Both the position numbers and the translations under genes were made by a program. A stretch of 57,338 bases of DNA from Diplocarpon mali. Taxonomy: Eukaryota > Ascomycota > Leotiomycetes > Helotiales > Drepanopezizaceae. How positions within the stretch are numbered: position 1 is the first letter of the stretch; every line of letters starts with the position of its first letter. Positions 22,692 to 35,701 of this stretch are shown one piece after another. Below the pieces are notes generated by a model. That model had not been told where the DNA came from. It worked only from the letters and a program-made list of their open reading frames with translations, and searched no databases. The DNA lies in NCBI GenBank assembly GCA_024741835.1, contig JAENRP010000246.1, forward strand, positions 1 to 57,338, written 5' to 3'.

Positions 22692-25515
22692 ATAATAACA
22701 ATTTTAAACTTTTTACTAACCCTTTATCTAAATCTTTTCAAACTTGTCTTAGTTACTCTAAGATTGACTCGGATTCTAAACGTTCTTTAAGCCCTTTTGA
22801 ATTTCGAAGTACTCCTTTTAGCAATCAATCTTATAATATCAAAGCTTCCCCTTTGCCCTTTATAGATTCTATCAACTTAGATAGTTAGTATAAAATAATA
22901 ATAGCCGCATTTAAGGCTATTATTAATTACTTTCCCCTTCTTAGTTCCCTTAGCGCTCCTTACTTTATAAGCGCTAATATTACTAATTTCCTTAAGTAAT
23001 ATAAGGAAACTTATTATGATTTTAGTATTATATAAGAGGATATGATTTCTTAGCTTCCTTGCTATTATAATTATATAAGCAAAGATATTATCAAATCCCT
23101 TTTTAAATGGAAAACGCATAATTTATAAAAACTCCTTATTAAGGCTTTTAAATCTGAATTCCGCGAATTTGATAGATAATAGATTCGCAATACCTTAGCT
23201 TTCTTAAAGGAATTTATTCTAGTCACTTATACTCTTAAGGAACTTAAGAACTACTATTGGACTTTTACTTATATATCGAATACCTTAATCAGCTAGAAAA
23301 TACTTAGCGAAATTAAAAGAGGCCGCCTTTTCTTACTTAGATTACTTACTAGCCTTTAAAATAAGATTATCAAGCATTTTAAGATCGATAAGTAAGACCT
23401 TATAACCTTTGCCTTATTTAAGGAATTCTTAGCCTTTGCTTTAAAATCAGATCTTAGTAAGAGAACTATTAATATTATAGAGTAGGAAAAAGCCCCTACT
23501 CCCTCTTATACTAAAGACCTTAAGAGCTTAGTCCAAGAACACTCAAAAGCTCTAGAAGTTATAAAGGAGGCAAAGAAGAACCTAGTAGTTATACCTTTCA
23601 CTTATAGGCCTGACTTAGGAGTAAGATCTAACCTTAGAATTGAGGAACTTAAGACCTAATTTGCAAAACTCTAAATCTAAAGCTTAGAAACTAAAATTAA
23701 TAATCTCTTATAAGAAAAATAGTATATTCTCTAGTTTGGTAATAGATAAAACTCGGCTATTATAAACCAATTTAGTAGTTCCTATTACTAGACTCCTACT
23801 TCTTATCATTCGGAATAACTAGCTAATATAAGAATGCAATAGCTGGCTAAAGAAGGAGGAATTGATCTTAACTAACACTCTGCTAATATTAATACTATAA
23901 GATACTAAGGAAATAGTAATAGAAGATAACTAACTTGCAACTTTTGTAATAATAAAGAACCTAACTACGCTTTATATAAGTACTATAACAATTGCCCTCT
24001 TTTCCTTCGTTTTATTAACACTAAGGTTATATATATTAATAAGTATAGGATGCTTTATATTAAAGATCTTAGGCTAGATGCTATCCTTATTAAAAAACAC
24101 TAGAATCGTTTATAGCTATAGATTATTTGAATAATAATATATAATATAAAGTAGGATAAGGATTTAGCCAAACGGAAGCGCATTATCGAAATCAACTCTA
24201 AGGTCCTAACTTATATATATATAGGTCTAGCTAGCAATCTACCTAAGGGAGTGCTTACTAATCAAACTTCAAACCAGACTACTACTAAAGTCAGAGGTAT
24301 CTCTATTTTAAAGTAAGTTAATAATAATATATCTGCTAATATTAATACTACTTCTATATCTAAAAACCCTTAGAATACTTAGCGTCCTTCTAGATCTACT
24401 ACTCCCTTAATACTAATAAAACCAGCTAAAGTCTAGAAGTTAATATATATAACTTAGGAATCTTAATATAGAATCCAAATGCTAAAAGACACTTAATAAT
24501 CTAGAACCGCAATGGATAAAGATAAAGCCGATATAGTAGACAAATTGATTAGAGATATAATAGATAAAGATGGCTCTAAGCTTAAAGATTAAAAAGTCGA
24601 AGTTATTACGCAGACCCTTAACCTTAAGCGAAAGAGATAGATATTAAAATAGGAGAAATTCATTAATAAATATGCTAGTTCAATCGCAATAGAGAAAGCT
24701 ATAAAGAATATTATAGCTTAGCAAATTAACCTTATATTCAAAGACTTATTTAATTTAATTAGACGCTTTAATAAAGTGCTAGGAAAGCATATCCTAATTG
24801 CCTTTAAAGATTTGAATAATAATAAGGAAATGAAAATTGTAATATAAAAGAACTTTAAGAAGCACTTAGCCTTAATTAAATATCTTTAGATTGCAGAAGA
24901 TAAAGGAACCTAAAGGTATTATAATATTATAGTAATAGCTTTAATATCTTAAAATATCAATTGAAATTATTTAATAGTTGCGATAAAAAGCCCTATTATT
25001 ATTTATTTTATAGAAGAATCAATTAAAGTAAAGGCTTTAATCGATTGTAATTTAAAAGTTAATATAATAATTAGAAAAGTGGCGGAAATAGCTTAATTAA
25101 CAATTATTAGTAATCAACTCCTTATTTATTCGACTATCTTTAGATCGAAATACAATTTTAATAGATAGGTGAAAAACGTAAAGGTTAAGGTTAAAGGAAT
25201 TATTAATTATACTAACTTTCTAATAATAGAGAATTCTTTAAACGATATTCTTTTAAAAATGCCCTTTATTTTAAAATCTTAGCTAATATTTAACTATCCT
25301 AGAGATAGTCTTATAAAAGCTAGTTTCTAAAATACGGATCGATCTTTAAAAGGATAAATAGTTATTATAGGAGATATAGCCGAATTTTAAAACGAGGTTT
25401 TAAGAAACGATTAGCTAATATAAAGACTAGGCTTAATACTAGTAAAGGAAGGCACTTAATAAGGAGTTATAGCGAAAGAAAGGTAAGTTTGCCGATTTTG
25501 AATAATAGCGATTTG
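22692..25515 (+). pseudogene. Gypsy-1 copy B gag-protease
   Basis: gag resumes in frame after element C (codons 2 modulo 3 from 22697, NNFKLFTNPL). Near the C-terminus a zinc knuckle starts with CNFC at 23936-23947 and ends with Cys at 23993; its His codons now read Tyr (CAC to TAC). The protease ALID motif at about 25034-25045 is in the same frame, so gag and protease form one ORF. RT starts in the frame one base back, at about 25500. A palindrome at 23600-23622 encodes F-T-Y-R-P-D-L-G-V-R. Start codon and first exon-like part are at 12595-13375. Confidence 0.75.
23600..23622. repeat. Palindrome site S2 (gag)
   Basis: Also in C at 14391-14413 and D at 55220-55242. Phase giving T-Y-R-P-D-L-G-V. 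Confidence 0.85.
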
Positions 25516-25538
25516 ACTTGTAGTCCTAAACTAGGAGT
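25516..25538. repeat. Palindrome site S3 (protease/RT border)
   Basis: Also in A at 4771-4793 and D at 53305-53327. The arms extend outward to GATTTG and CAAATC. Phase T-C-S-P-K-L-G-V in the RT frame; the change from protease frame to RT frame falls just before it. Confidence 0.85.
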
Positions 25539-25677
25539 CAAATCTAGAATTTTAAAAAATAGTACAATTGGCGTTTTATCGGCTTAATAATTAAGAAAAA
25601 AGAAAAATAAGGTAGAGAAGAGAGTTCGTTTTATAAATTTCGATAATTTACTAATTATTTTAAAAAATCTAAAAACC

Positions 25678-25700
25678 ATTTATAAGCTAGACCTGCAAGT
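25678..25700. repeat. Palindrome site S4 (before RT)
   Basis: Also in A at 4933-4955 (T-Y-R-L-D-L-stop-V) and D at 53143-53165. Phase T-R-R-P-G-L-R-V type. Confidence 0.8.
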
Positions 25701-27644
25701 GAAAAATAATAAAATTATTAATAATATTTCCATTTACGCACTTTAAATTAACAACTTAGAAAATCTTTTATTTATTTTTAAAAAGGAAAATTCGGACCGT
25801 TTTATAAGATTTAATAAAAAAGGAAAGAAGTAAAGAAGCAAAGTACTAGCTAATATTCGAACTATATATAAAAGTAAGGCTAATAAAGTATAACTAATAG
25901 ATTAGGGAATCTCTAACGGCTTAAAGCTTAGAGGATTAGATGATTGGTTTGAATAAGATAAGAAGCTTTAACCTTTAAAGCTGGGTGGTAAATTCGATAA
26001 GTTTATTATAAGTAGATTTTCTAATAAACCTATTAGATATTAGCTAATAAAAGAACGTTTTAATATGCTGAAAATTGGAGATGATTTAATAGAATAAGAA
26101 TGCGAACTACTTTATAAAACCTTAATAAATTAAAAGGATACTTTAGTTTTTGATTAGACGGAACTTAGCTAGATTTAAAAAGAGGTCATACTTTATATTA
26201 AGATTAAGATAATACCTTATAAAGCTTAGTAAGAGAAAACATTTAAGGTCCTTAAAGCTCTTTAAGAAAAGGTAATCGAAATATTAAAGGATAAGCTAAA
26301 GTAAAGTGTTTTTAAGTTCTATAATAGCCCTTATAGGAATAAATAGTTCCTAGTTATTAAGAAAGAGAAGGGAACTTATAGACTAATAATAGTAGTAGTA
26401 GAGATAAACCGAGTAATAGTTAAGGACGCTAACGTTCTTTTAAATATAGATAAGTTCTTAAATGAATTTGTAGGATTAACCTATAGCTCTCTTATTAACT
26501 TCTTCTTTAAATATAACTAATTTATTCTTAATATTAAATCGAGAGATATAATAGTAATTCAAACCCCTCTTAAGCTACTTTAGATAATAAGATTACCTTA
26601 AGAGGCTATAAATTCGATCGCTCAATTTATCTAAGTAATTTATAAAATACTAATAGATTATATACCTAATATTGCGCTCCCTTATATAAATGATATAGGA
26701 GTAAAAGAATTAAAATCATTCTATAATTATAAAGAAGTTCTTCTTAGTATATAGCGATTTATAATAGAATATATTTAGAACCTAGACCAGGTGCTTATAC
26801 AATTTGAAAGGGCAGGAGCAATAGTTAGTCCAAAGTTATAATACTATCTTTTATTAATAGAAATTATTAGTTTTATTACTAATTCCAATAGCCGAAGTCC
26901 TTAGAAGGCTAAAGTACTTAAAATCGATAAATAGAAGAGGTATAATAATATAGCAGAAGCTCGCGCGTTTATTAGCATTATAATATACTATCGCATTTAG
27001 ATTAAGGATTTTGCTAAAAAGGTAGTACCTATTTACTCCTTATTTTAGAAAAGGGCTGAGTTTTAATAAGAGGAACCTTAAATAAAGGTTATAAAATAAT
27101 TAAAGCAAGCGTTACTTAAGGCGCTATATCTGATTAAAATAGACTATAGAGCTAACGCTAGGCTAATTATACTAATAGTTAATATAAGCTTAATTAGATA
27201 GGATACTATCCTTTAATAAGCTAATAGCTAATAGAAAAGATATTTAGCTTACTTTAAAGGTAGTCTTTAGAATCTAATGGAAATAAAGTATAATATTATT
27301 AAATAGGAATGTAAAGGCGCCTTAAAGGCGATGAAAAAGATAAGAAGCGACCTTTATAATACTTACTTTATTTTTAAAACTGATATTAAAGTGCTAGTAG
27401 AACAATTAAATAGAGCTATAAGCGACCTATTAGAAGCCTTGCTAATAAAGTAGATTATTTAAATAAGACTAATAGACTTTAAAGTCAAATATATTCTAAG
27501 AATGAAAAACACTACCGCTAATAGCCTTTTAAAAAGAACTCGCCCCTACCCCTTTAATTTAATTAAAGAAGACGAAATAGATATTAATAAGTAGGTAGAA
27601 AACAAAGTTAATTATCTATTAATATATTACTTTAAAGGGACTCG

Positions 27645-27667
27645 ACTTGCGGTCTTAGCCTGTAAGT
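27645..27667. repeat. Palindrome site S5 (RNase H/integrase border)
   Basis: Also in A at 6900-6922 and D at 51176-51198. One of the two sites in the other phase (L-A-V-L-A-C-K). Confidence 0.85.
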
Positions 27668-29079
27668 TAAGTAAGAGAATTTTATTACCTAACTACTTAG
27701 GTGACTTTAAAGAAATCGCAAAATTTTTAATTACGCTTAAATAATTAAAGATAGTTGCTTTTAAAGATTTTTAGAAATTCAAAGCTAAAGCTTTAATTTA
27801 TTTAATATAAGAAAGACGATTATTTAAAAGGAGCAATAACTTATTTCTTATATAACTCTACTTAAACGATAAAAAACTAAAGGCTAAGGCTATCTAAGAT
27901 ATTTATAAGGAAACTAGCTACTAAAGAGCTAAGTCTACCTACTACCGACTCTTAAGGAAATTCTTTTAAAAGGGTTCTTTTAAAGATTGCAAAGCCTTTA
28001 TAAAAAGTTATATCCCTTATTAAAAATGAAAACCTAATTATAAAGAGAATCTCTTATTCCTAACCTAGCTATTAGGCCTTTTTTATAAAGTCAGTCTTAA
28101 TATTATATAAGTACTAATAATTAAAAATAGGATTATATATTTTATTCTAATAAAAGAAGACCTATTAGAATAGCTTAAAAGACGACCTTTAAGATCTGCT
28201 AACTCTGAATCTATTATAAAGTTCCTTTAAAAAGACGTAGTCTATTATTATAGACTTTTTAATAGACTAACTATTAATAAAGGCCTTGAAAATAAAGGAG
28301 TAGTTAAAGCTTTTTTATAAAAATATAATATTAAACGGGTTTAAATCTTAATATATAATTCGAAAGCTAATAGAGTAATAGAGCGAGAATATTGCGATAT
28401 TCTTAATAAGCTATCTAAAGTTACTTATAGAGGATTTAAGAATTAGATAAAATACTTTTATAAAATACTCTTTGCTTATTAAATAATAATTTACAAATCG
28501 ACTAGAGTTATACTATTTTTCCTTATCTATAGTAGAGAGGTATAGCTCCCTTTTAAATCCTAATAGCCTATTTAAAGATTATTCGACTATAGTTAAATTT
28601 AGAACCGTTCTAATTTATTAATAATAAGATGCTAATAACTTAAGCTCTAAGATATAAATATAAAGGAAATCATTCTATAAAAGAAATAATATAAGGAAAA
28701 AGCTAAAGAAGCATAGGCTGCTTTTAAAATACTTAAAACGCATCTTATTTAAAAAGATAATCTTATCCTAGTCTATAATATTATAAAAAGTATTAATATA
28801 TTAGCAGATACTAAACTTAACTATTAATAGCTTGGCCTATTTAAAGTTAAATCTAAGTAGAAAGAAAAAGGATACTATTCTCTTTAAGAACTTAATGGAA
28901 TTGATATTAAAGGAACCTTTATAGCCAATTGATTAAAGCGCTTTTACTAATGCGATTAGACCTTATTCCTTTTAAAAGACAAATCAGAGATTGATATAAC
29001 CTTCGAATCTTTTATAAGAACCGATAGCAATATAAGCAATTTTAAACCTTTAGATAAAAACTAAGATTTTTCCAACTTA

Positions 29080-29102
29080 ACTTATAAGCCGGTCCTATAA
29101 GT
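29080..29102. repeat. Palindrome site S6 (end of integrase)
   Basis: Also in A at 8335-8357 and D at 49741-49763. Phase T-Y-K-P-V-L-stop-V. Confidence 0.85.
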
Positions 29103-29187
29103 AAAGAATATTAAAATACTTAATTAATCGTAACCTTAAGTTATTATTCCTAAAATATCCGAAGAATATAAATAAGAATATTAAACG

Positions 29188-29496
29188 ATTTCCTAGCTTA
29201 TCAATTATTCTACCTTTCTCTAATTCTTATTTTTACATTTTCGATAAGGACGCCTCCTTTATTATTTAAGATATAGATCTTTTAAGATTACTTTAAATTC
29301 TTACTTACTCTAACTTATTTTATATTCTTAATATTAGCCTTTAATTATAGTATTCCTATTACTTTCCTTAAATAATAAATAAAAAGTCCAATTTCCTTAA
29401 TATATATATAGTAAACCTATTGTAGCTTATATACCCTTTTAATTCTTATATCCTATTGAACTCTCTTATTTATACTCCCTATCTTTTATAAGTAAT
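29188..29496 (+). other. Spacer between integrase and ORF2 (copy B)
   Basis: This is a non-coding-looking CT-rich and T-rich stretch with a TATATATATA box about 100 bases before ATG 29497, conserved in copies A and D. It may be a separate promoter for ORF2. Confidence 0.4.
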
Positions 29497-30342
29497 ATGC
29501 CTTTAAAGAACTTATAAATGGTTTTATCTACTGCGATAAAAGATAAATAAGCACTAGTTATAAACTTCTCTTAGGATAGTAGAGCTATTGTATTATTAAA
29601 GAGCTTTAAATCGACCTATATAGCCTTAAGAGATATAAAGTAATAAAAACTCCTTTTAACTTATATAAATGCTATTAATAACCTTTTAACTTAAGTGGCC
29701 CTTGGAATTCTCCAATTTGACAACTTCCTAATTAAAGAATTAAAACTAAAGGGAATCTTTAAAAAGGAATTCTTAGCTGACGCAGATTAATATATAACCT
29801 TGGCTAATACTTTTAAAATAGATTAAGATAAAAAGGAAGAATCTATTTAACAATTAGATAATTTAGCTACTAATAAGAGAGGACTCTTATTTCGTTTGCG
29901 CTTTTTAATAAATATTGATTCTAATAATAGAAGGCGAGTATTATTAAAAATTCTTAAGGAAAACACTCTTATAGCTAAAGCTATTTAGATTCTCAATTTC
30001 TTTATTATTTAAAAAGGAGTAGTAAAATTCTAAGATAATCGAATTCGTAGTCGCAGATTTATAAGCTTATCTAATATAGTACTTATAGCAGCTAATAGGG
30101 TTATAAAAAGATCAAATTAGGCTATAGATATTACTTTATTTAATAGTACTATTATTAATATATTAAGGCTTTGCGCTTTTGCTTATAATTTGCTTATTTT
30201 AAAAGAGAACTAGACTCCTATGCTAGGATTTAAATAAGATTTCTTTAATAATAAAGAAGGGAATTAGTTATTTATAATTAAGCTTGCTTTAAAATTTGCT
30301 TTTTAATCTAAAGATATAATAAGTGCTAAACTATATAATTTA

Positions 30343-30365
30343 ACTTGCGGTCTTAGACTAGGAGT
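30343..30365. repeat. Palindrome site S7 (ORF2 residue 283)
   Basis: Also in A at 9598-9620 and D at 48477-48499. Collinear with S10 of ORF3. Confidence 0.85.
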
Positions 30366-31728
30366 TAGAAATGAGAATTTTAAAACTAGACCTAACTTGC
30401 CTTTTACTAAAATGATTTTAGAAACTGCTATTAAATAAACTGCCTAAACGCTTAGCGCAGCCTCTTTAGAGTTTTCAGAATCTTTAAAGGACTCTCCTTT
30501 AGTTAAATGACCTATTTTAGCTCGACCTTTAAAAAGGATAGATCGTTCGATTGCTACCTTAGCTAATTTGCAATTTAAAACCAAAGGATTATACGCCTAA
30601 TTAAACTCCTTTCTTAATAACTTAAAGGAGCTAGTTCTTAACTTCTTTATATCTATATATAACCATTTTAAAAATAATAATATAAGGGAAGACCTTATTC
30701 CTACTATTCTAAAGATAATTAAAAGAGCTATTAGATAGATTTAATAGCTTATCTTAAATAAGTTCGCCCTTATAGATATTATTTAATTCTTTAATAATTA
30801 TAAAAGTTAAGAACCTAGTCTCTTAGATACTAAGCGAGACTATTTTATCTTATAAGAAAGAGAATGCAAAGAGGAATCTATTAATTAGGACATTTATAAT
30901 TATAGCAATATGCCTTAATCGATTATTCTTAACCTTAAACTTAAAGAATAATATAATATTTAAGTATCTTCTATAATAAAAACTCGCTTTCAATAGTATC
31001 TTCCTAGCGTAAGAATCGAAGGGAAAAGACTTTGCGACCTTTATATTCGCTCTCTTTCGATTTACTATAATCTCAATTATAAAGGATTTGATATTAATAA
31101 AACTATTAAACACTTTAAACTTCTTTATATAGTAGAAGATATTGATCTTTTTCTAATCTACTTTAATAATTAATTCTTTATCTTTTTAAAGATACGCAAA
31201 TCTAACCTATTAATAATAGAGGCATCTCTAAGTACTATAAAATTCAAGGCTGATCCTAAAGCCTTAAAGGCGTTAAAGCTAATTAAATAGAATAATTCTT
31301 TCTTTTTAATATTATTAAGCAATAAATAGCAAAAGGAAATAGAGGAAGAAGGGTCAATTATAATGCCTAAACCCTTCGGATGCCGCTTCTTAACTGACAA
31401 TTTTACTATTGATAATAGTACTTTTATAAGTATATTCCTTTCTATTATAAAATAAGAAGTAGAGATATACCTTTATTACTTCTACCCTATAGATAATATA
31501 ACCTTTATACCTTCTTATTTTCTTTATAATATAATATTCAGTCTTACTTAATAAGTCCTTTAGATGTATTATAAACTCTACCTCTTAGCTATAATAGCGA
31601 AAAGTAGAAGAGCCTATTAGCTTATAGCCTACCCTAAACCTCTTTAATTAATTGGCCTTAGTCTTTATAATTAAGTTATTTTAATAAAAAGAGATATAAG
31701 TACTATTAATAAAGAAATTCCGATTTTC

Positions 31729-31751
31729 ACTTGCGGTCCTAGCCCGCGAGT
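31729..31751. repeat. Palindrome site S8 (ORF2 residue 745)
   Basis: Also in A at 10985-11007 (T-C-G-P-G-L-R-V) and D at 47091-47113. Collinear with S12 of ORF3. Confidence 0.88.
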
Positions 31752-32613
31752 CAATTTTATTAAAAAGTAAGTCTTAGATTATTAGATCCTACCGATTAGA
31801 TAAGGGCCAGCTTTTAAAAGCCTTAATAGGTAGGTCGGCTCTTAATCGAATATAAAACTCATTCTATCTATAAAGAAGATAAGTCAATAGACTTCTTAAG
31901 CACTTAGTTTAAAATCTCAATTCACTTAAATAACTGCGAAATTAAAGCGAAAGGAGATCTTATAATCTATTACTAATAATAGCAATCTAATTATAATAAT
32001 AATAAAATAGGAATACCTTTTTAAAATGCTTTTAGATAATTCTTATAGGATTAGTAGTTTTATAGCCTTTTATAATAATTATACAGCCGTCTGCAATAAG
32101 AATACCTTAGAAAATAAGACTTAAATCTCCGATTTTATCTTTTTAATCTCTGCTCTAAAGTAACCTCTAATACCTCGATAGATTAACGCAAGTAAAACTA
32201 CTATACCTTTCAAAGTAGCTTTTTATCTTAAGAATTGCAGCAGCCTCTTTAAAGCTATTATTAGTCGATGCTTTTAAATAGATCTATCGATTATAATCGA
32301 AGTATAAGAGTTATTTCTTCTTAATAAAGACGAATTGAAAATCCATCTTATAAAATATAATTAAAAGCTCTTTAACGCCCTTATTAAGGCTTAGACAAAT
32401 ATTATAAATATTAAGTCGCTTCTTTATAGACTTAAGTCTTAGGAATAGTGTAATAAAGTAAATGCTATCTAAGAGCCTAATATACTAATTAATAAAGGCA
32501 TTATTATAAGAAAATTCGGAAAAGAGATAAACTAAGACGCTAATATAGTATTAGACTTTAATTTGGAAACTTATTCCCTATTTTTACCCTTAAGCTTAGA
32601 AACGCTAAGACTG

Positions 32614-32636
32614 ACTCGCAAGCCTAGCCTATAAGT
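32614..32636. repeat. Palindrome site S9 (ORF2 residue 1040)
   Basis: Also in A at 11870-11892 and D at 46206-46228. The D copy is close to the ideal palindrome, with arms ACTCGCAGGCC and GGCTTACGAGT. Confidence 0.88.
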
Positions 32637-32814
32637 AAGGTTGGACTCAGCTAGCTTAAGCCTATAAGATAGTCCAGATGAACCTTAATTACTAAATCTA
32701 AGGGTACTAATAGAAGATCCTTTAAAAGAGGTCCCTGAAGTTGAGAAATCGCCGAAAAATGAGAACTAATATAAGAGAAGAAGACTTTGAAGTAATAATA
32801 GAACTAATAATTAA

Positions 32815-33374
32815 GTCAACTAGATCTAAAGAATTATAGTCTACCCCCCCTTTGAAAACCATTTAAAGAGATTGCAAATTAGATATTGAATTTTTTCTAA
32901 GATTATTTACTTTCTATATACTTACACCTCTTTATTCTTAACCTATTATTCTATTCTATATATATTCTTTATTTACTTTACTCTTTATATAATTTATTCT
33001 TTGATTATTCCCTTTATATACAACTTTCTAACGCTTACCTTTAAAATATCGTCCTCACCTTTGACAATTGTCATTCACTAATTATAAGTCCTTATATATA
33101 TTACACTCTACTTTTATTCCTACTTCTAAGCTTATTATACCCACTTTTCCTTTGTATACTAATGCGATTCCAAACTCTATAAATAAGCCTCTTCCTACAC
33201 TACGATTTTACTTTTTTTTACTTTTTCTATAACCCTACTAGACCTATAATACTAGCACTACTACTATTATCCTTCTATTATCAATCTTTTCAAGTATAAG
33301 CCTACTATATTATTAATCTTTCTTAAATAATCATCTCTTTATTTAAAGCTACCTCCTCTGCTAAATAATTCATT
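32815..33374 (+). promoter_or_regulatory. ORF2-ORF3 spacer with possible ORF3 promoter
   Basis: Mostly pyrimidine-rich. It contains TGACAATTGTCA (33062-33073), a 12-bp palindrome, and TATAAATAAG at 33178-33187 followed by about 190 bases of CT-rich leader before the ATG at 33375. Copy D keeps both the TATAAATAAG box and the leader. This would allow ORF3 its own transcript. The position where copy B entered copy A corresponds to 33097. Confidence 0.4.
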
Positions 33375-34262
33375 ATGGTACCACTAACTATAAGTAAAAA
33401 GGCCATACTTAAAAAGAATATATTGGTTATTGCCTTAGGCAGCAAGTCCTCAAGCACTACTAATAATAAACTAATATTAAAGGGAGGGTTCTTATAGGAT
33501 AGCAAGTCACTAAGATCATTAGAAGATATAGTAAGCACTTATAGAACGTTAGGTAAGACCGAACAGCAGGTATTCCTAAATTCATCTATTAAGGTACTTA
33601 ACTATAGAATTTCTACTATTAAGGAAGGATTCTTAGGTTTTGATGATTTCTTAAATAAGGAACTCCAAGGCAAAGGTATTAATTATAAAAAGTTTTTACA
33701 AGAGTATTAAAGGTATACTAATTCGGTTGATTTATTTCAAAAGAACTAAGATAAGAAAAATGAGTATATAAAAAGACTAATACAGTTTATAAGCAAAATA
33801 TATAGAACGCTCTTTTAGAGCCACTTTATAAATGATATTATTGCGAATAATGCTCTGCAAGGACTTAGCAAGATTTTTAAGATATACTAACTAGTAGCTA
33901 AAGCTATATAGGTATTAAATCATTTTACTATCTAAGAAGGTATAAAGAAGTTGCAAGGAAATAGTGCGTAAAGCAGAAAATTTATTAGATTCTTAAGCAC
34001 TATTATACACTCTACCATTCAAACTATAAAGGACAGCCCTGCCTAATATAATAATCTTGCACTCTTTAACCAAACTATTCTAAATACGCTTAGCTTGCAA
34101 CAGTTATAATACGGTCTACTTATTATAAAAGAAAAGATAATATATCTAGTTAAATATACTATAAACTACTTTAATAATAAAATAGAGAGATGGGAATTTA
34201 TTATGCCTACCGCCCTGAAGCTACTACTACCTGTAGCAGAATCAATAGACGAGCGCGATTTG

Positions 34263-34285
34263 ACTTATAGGCCTAGCCTATAGGT
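34263..34285. repeat. Palindrome site S10 (ORF3 residue 297)
   Basis: Also in D at 44553-44575 (arms ACTCGTAGGCC and GGCCTATGAGT). Phase T-Y-R-P-S-L-stop-V. Confidence 0.88.
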
Positions 34286-34448
34286 AGAAGTACTATATAA
34301 GGAGGATATTCCTAAGCTAGAGGTACCTATAATACCTAGAACTCAAATAGCTAACTATTGCGATTATTAATCATTAGACTTAGACGAGTTTGATTCACTA
34401 TCCCTAAAGATGCCTTAAATACCTAGAACACTAGTAGTAAAGAAGTTA

Positions 34449-34471
34449 ACTCGCGGGCCTAGTCCATAGGT
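34449..34471. repeat. Palindrome site S11 (ORF3 residue 359)
   Basis: Also in D at 44367-44389. Phase T-R-G-P-S-P-W-V. It has no counterpart in ORF2. Confidence 0.85.
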
Positions 34472-35678
34472 TAGAACATATGACGATATAGACTTAGAAG
34501 ATGAGCTAATAAATGAAGTAGATAGCCCTATTACTAATATATTGGAAATTTTTAATAATATTAAAAAGGATATATCCGATATTATATAGACCTTTCCCAA
34601 AGATCTGCAAAAGTTTATTTTAAAATTCTATAAGTCTATAATAAAGCAGTTAAAGAAGGAAAACCGAGGAGATGTTTTATTAGTATAAGAGGCAATAGCA
34701 AGAGCTGTCAAATAGATTATAAAACTGCAATAAGACGAATTCACCTTAGATAATATTATATAGTTCTTTATTAACTATAAGAAATCAAAGGGCAACTACT
34801 ATATACTTAAGGAAAAGCCTGAAGATATTATAATAATAATCTCTATAGAATATTATCAAGTCCCTTTTAATATCAAGATGATACTATAGTATAGTAATAG
34901 ATTCAGAATCATAGTAATACTAAAAATAAAGACTCGCTTAAGTAAATTTGTAATAGGGATATTTAAAGACTTCTATTTTAAGAAATTTTATACCCTTTAT
35001 AAACGATAATATATACTATACTATAGATTAGCATCAATAGGCATTACTAATAAAGAGGTATCATCTAATATCTATAAATTTTATACTACTCCTAATCTAA
35101 AACTGTTCTTATTATACCTTAGAAACTATACAATTATAGCTACTAGTAATAGAATGGCCAATTAGGTTAAGAAAGATATATTATTAGGTTTCTCTAAGTT
35201 TTAAGTAGTACCTAAGGCCTTTAAATTATTCTATAATATCGCTTGGACCCCTGCTTAGTATAAGACTATACTAACTAATAATACCTTAATATTGCTCTAT
35301 AGCAAAGGCTTCTTAAATATGCTTAAGCTACTTAGCTATACCTTCTTAAGCACTATACGCATATATAGTATTAGTAACTATAGAAAGAATTCCTTTTTAA
35401 TATTAGTATAAGAAGAGCTATAAATGTACTAATATTATTTTTAGACTTCTGATAAAAGACCTTCCCCTCCTTTTACCTTTCTCTATAATATGACTTACAG
35501 CCTAATATAGCAGACCTTAAGGATATATTATAGTCTATATCTTAGTGCTCTATTAACTTATTATAATTCTTTATATAAGCTAATAGTATATCCTAAGCCT
35601 ATATAATTTATAAGTATTAACTACTATTCGCAAATTGTTTTTATTAAGATTAACGCTAACTTAAGATTCGTAAGGTTA

Positions 35679-35701
35679 ACTCCTAGGCCTAGCTCGTAAG
35701 T
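35679..35701. repeat. Palindrome site S12 (ORF3 residue 769)
   Basis: Also in D at 38557-38579. Phase T-P-R-P-S-S-stop-V. Confidence 0.85.

Larger units (their letters stand above)
25516..29187 (+). pseudogene. Gypsy-1 copy B RT, RNase H, integrase
   Basis: The frame is 1 modulo 3, one base back from gag-protease; copy A shows the same offset. RT is at about 26150-27000 with the YIDD box reading YIND at 26683-26694. RNase H is at about 27130-27560 and integrase at about 27765-29095. Palindromes interrupt it at 25516, 25678, 27645 and 29080; those at 25516, 25678 and 29080 are read in the T-R-R-P-G-L-R-V phase. Nearly all stops are TAA/TAG. The ancestral IN matches the fungal Ty3/Gypsy class with an ..REDLSG.. 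block after the first Asp, here read as KEDLLE. Confidence 0.8.
29497..32814 (+). pseudogene. Gypsy-1 ORF2 (copy B), unrecognised protein of about 1105 aa
   Basis: The ATG at 29497 opens a frame that stays at 1 modulo 3 throughout; the checked points at 30343, 31519, 31630 and 32614 are all in phase. The likely true stop is at 32812-32814, TAA here and TGA in copy A. I recognise no family. It is a full-length paralogue of ORF3: FDNFL at residues 74-78, L-I-A-K-A-I at 158 and FLYN...YPKP at 675 and 712 match ORF3 residues 89, 173, 702 and 739, with identical internal spacings of 84 and 37. The C-terminus is basic (YKRRRL). It holds three palindromes at residues 283, 745 and 1040. No signal peptide or clear membrane segment was seen. 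It sits where env lies in errantiviruses, but nothing else suggests an envelope. Confidence 0.72.

Noticed and set aside
22658..22888. 76-aa ORF as a gene with its own start
   Set aside because: The ATG lies in the LTR of element C. The ORF is a chance fusion of that LTR to the interrupted gag of copy B.
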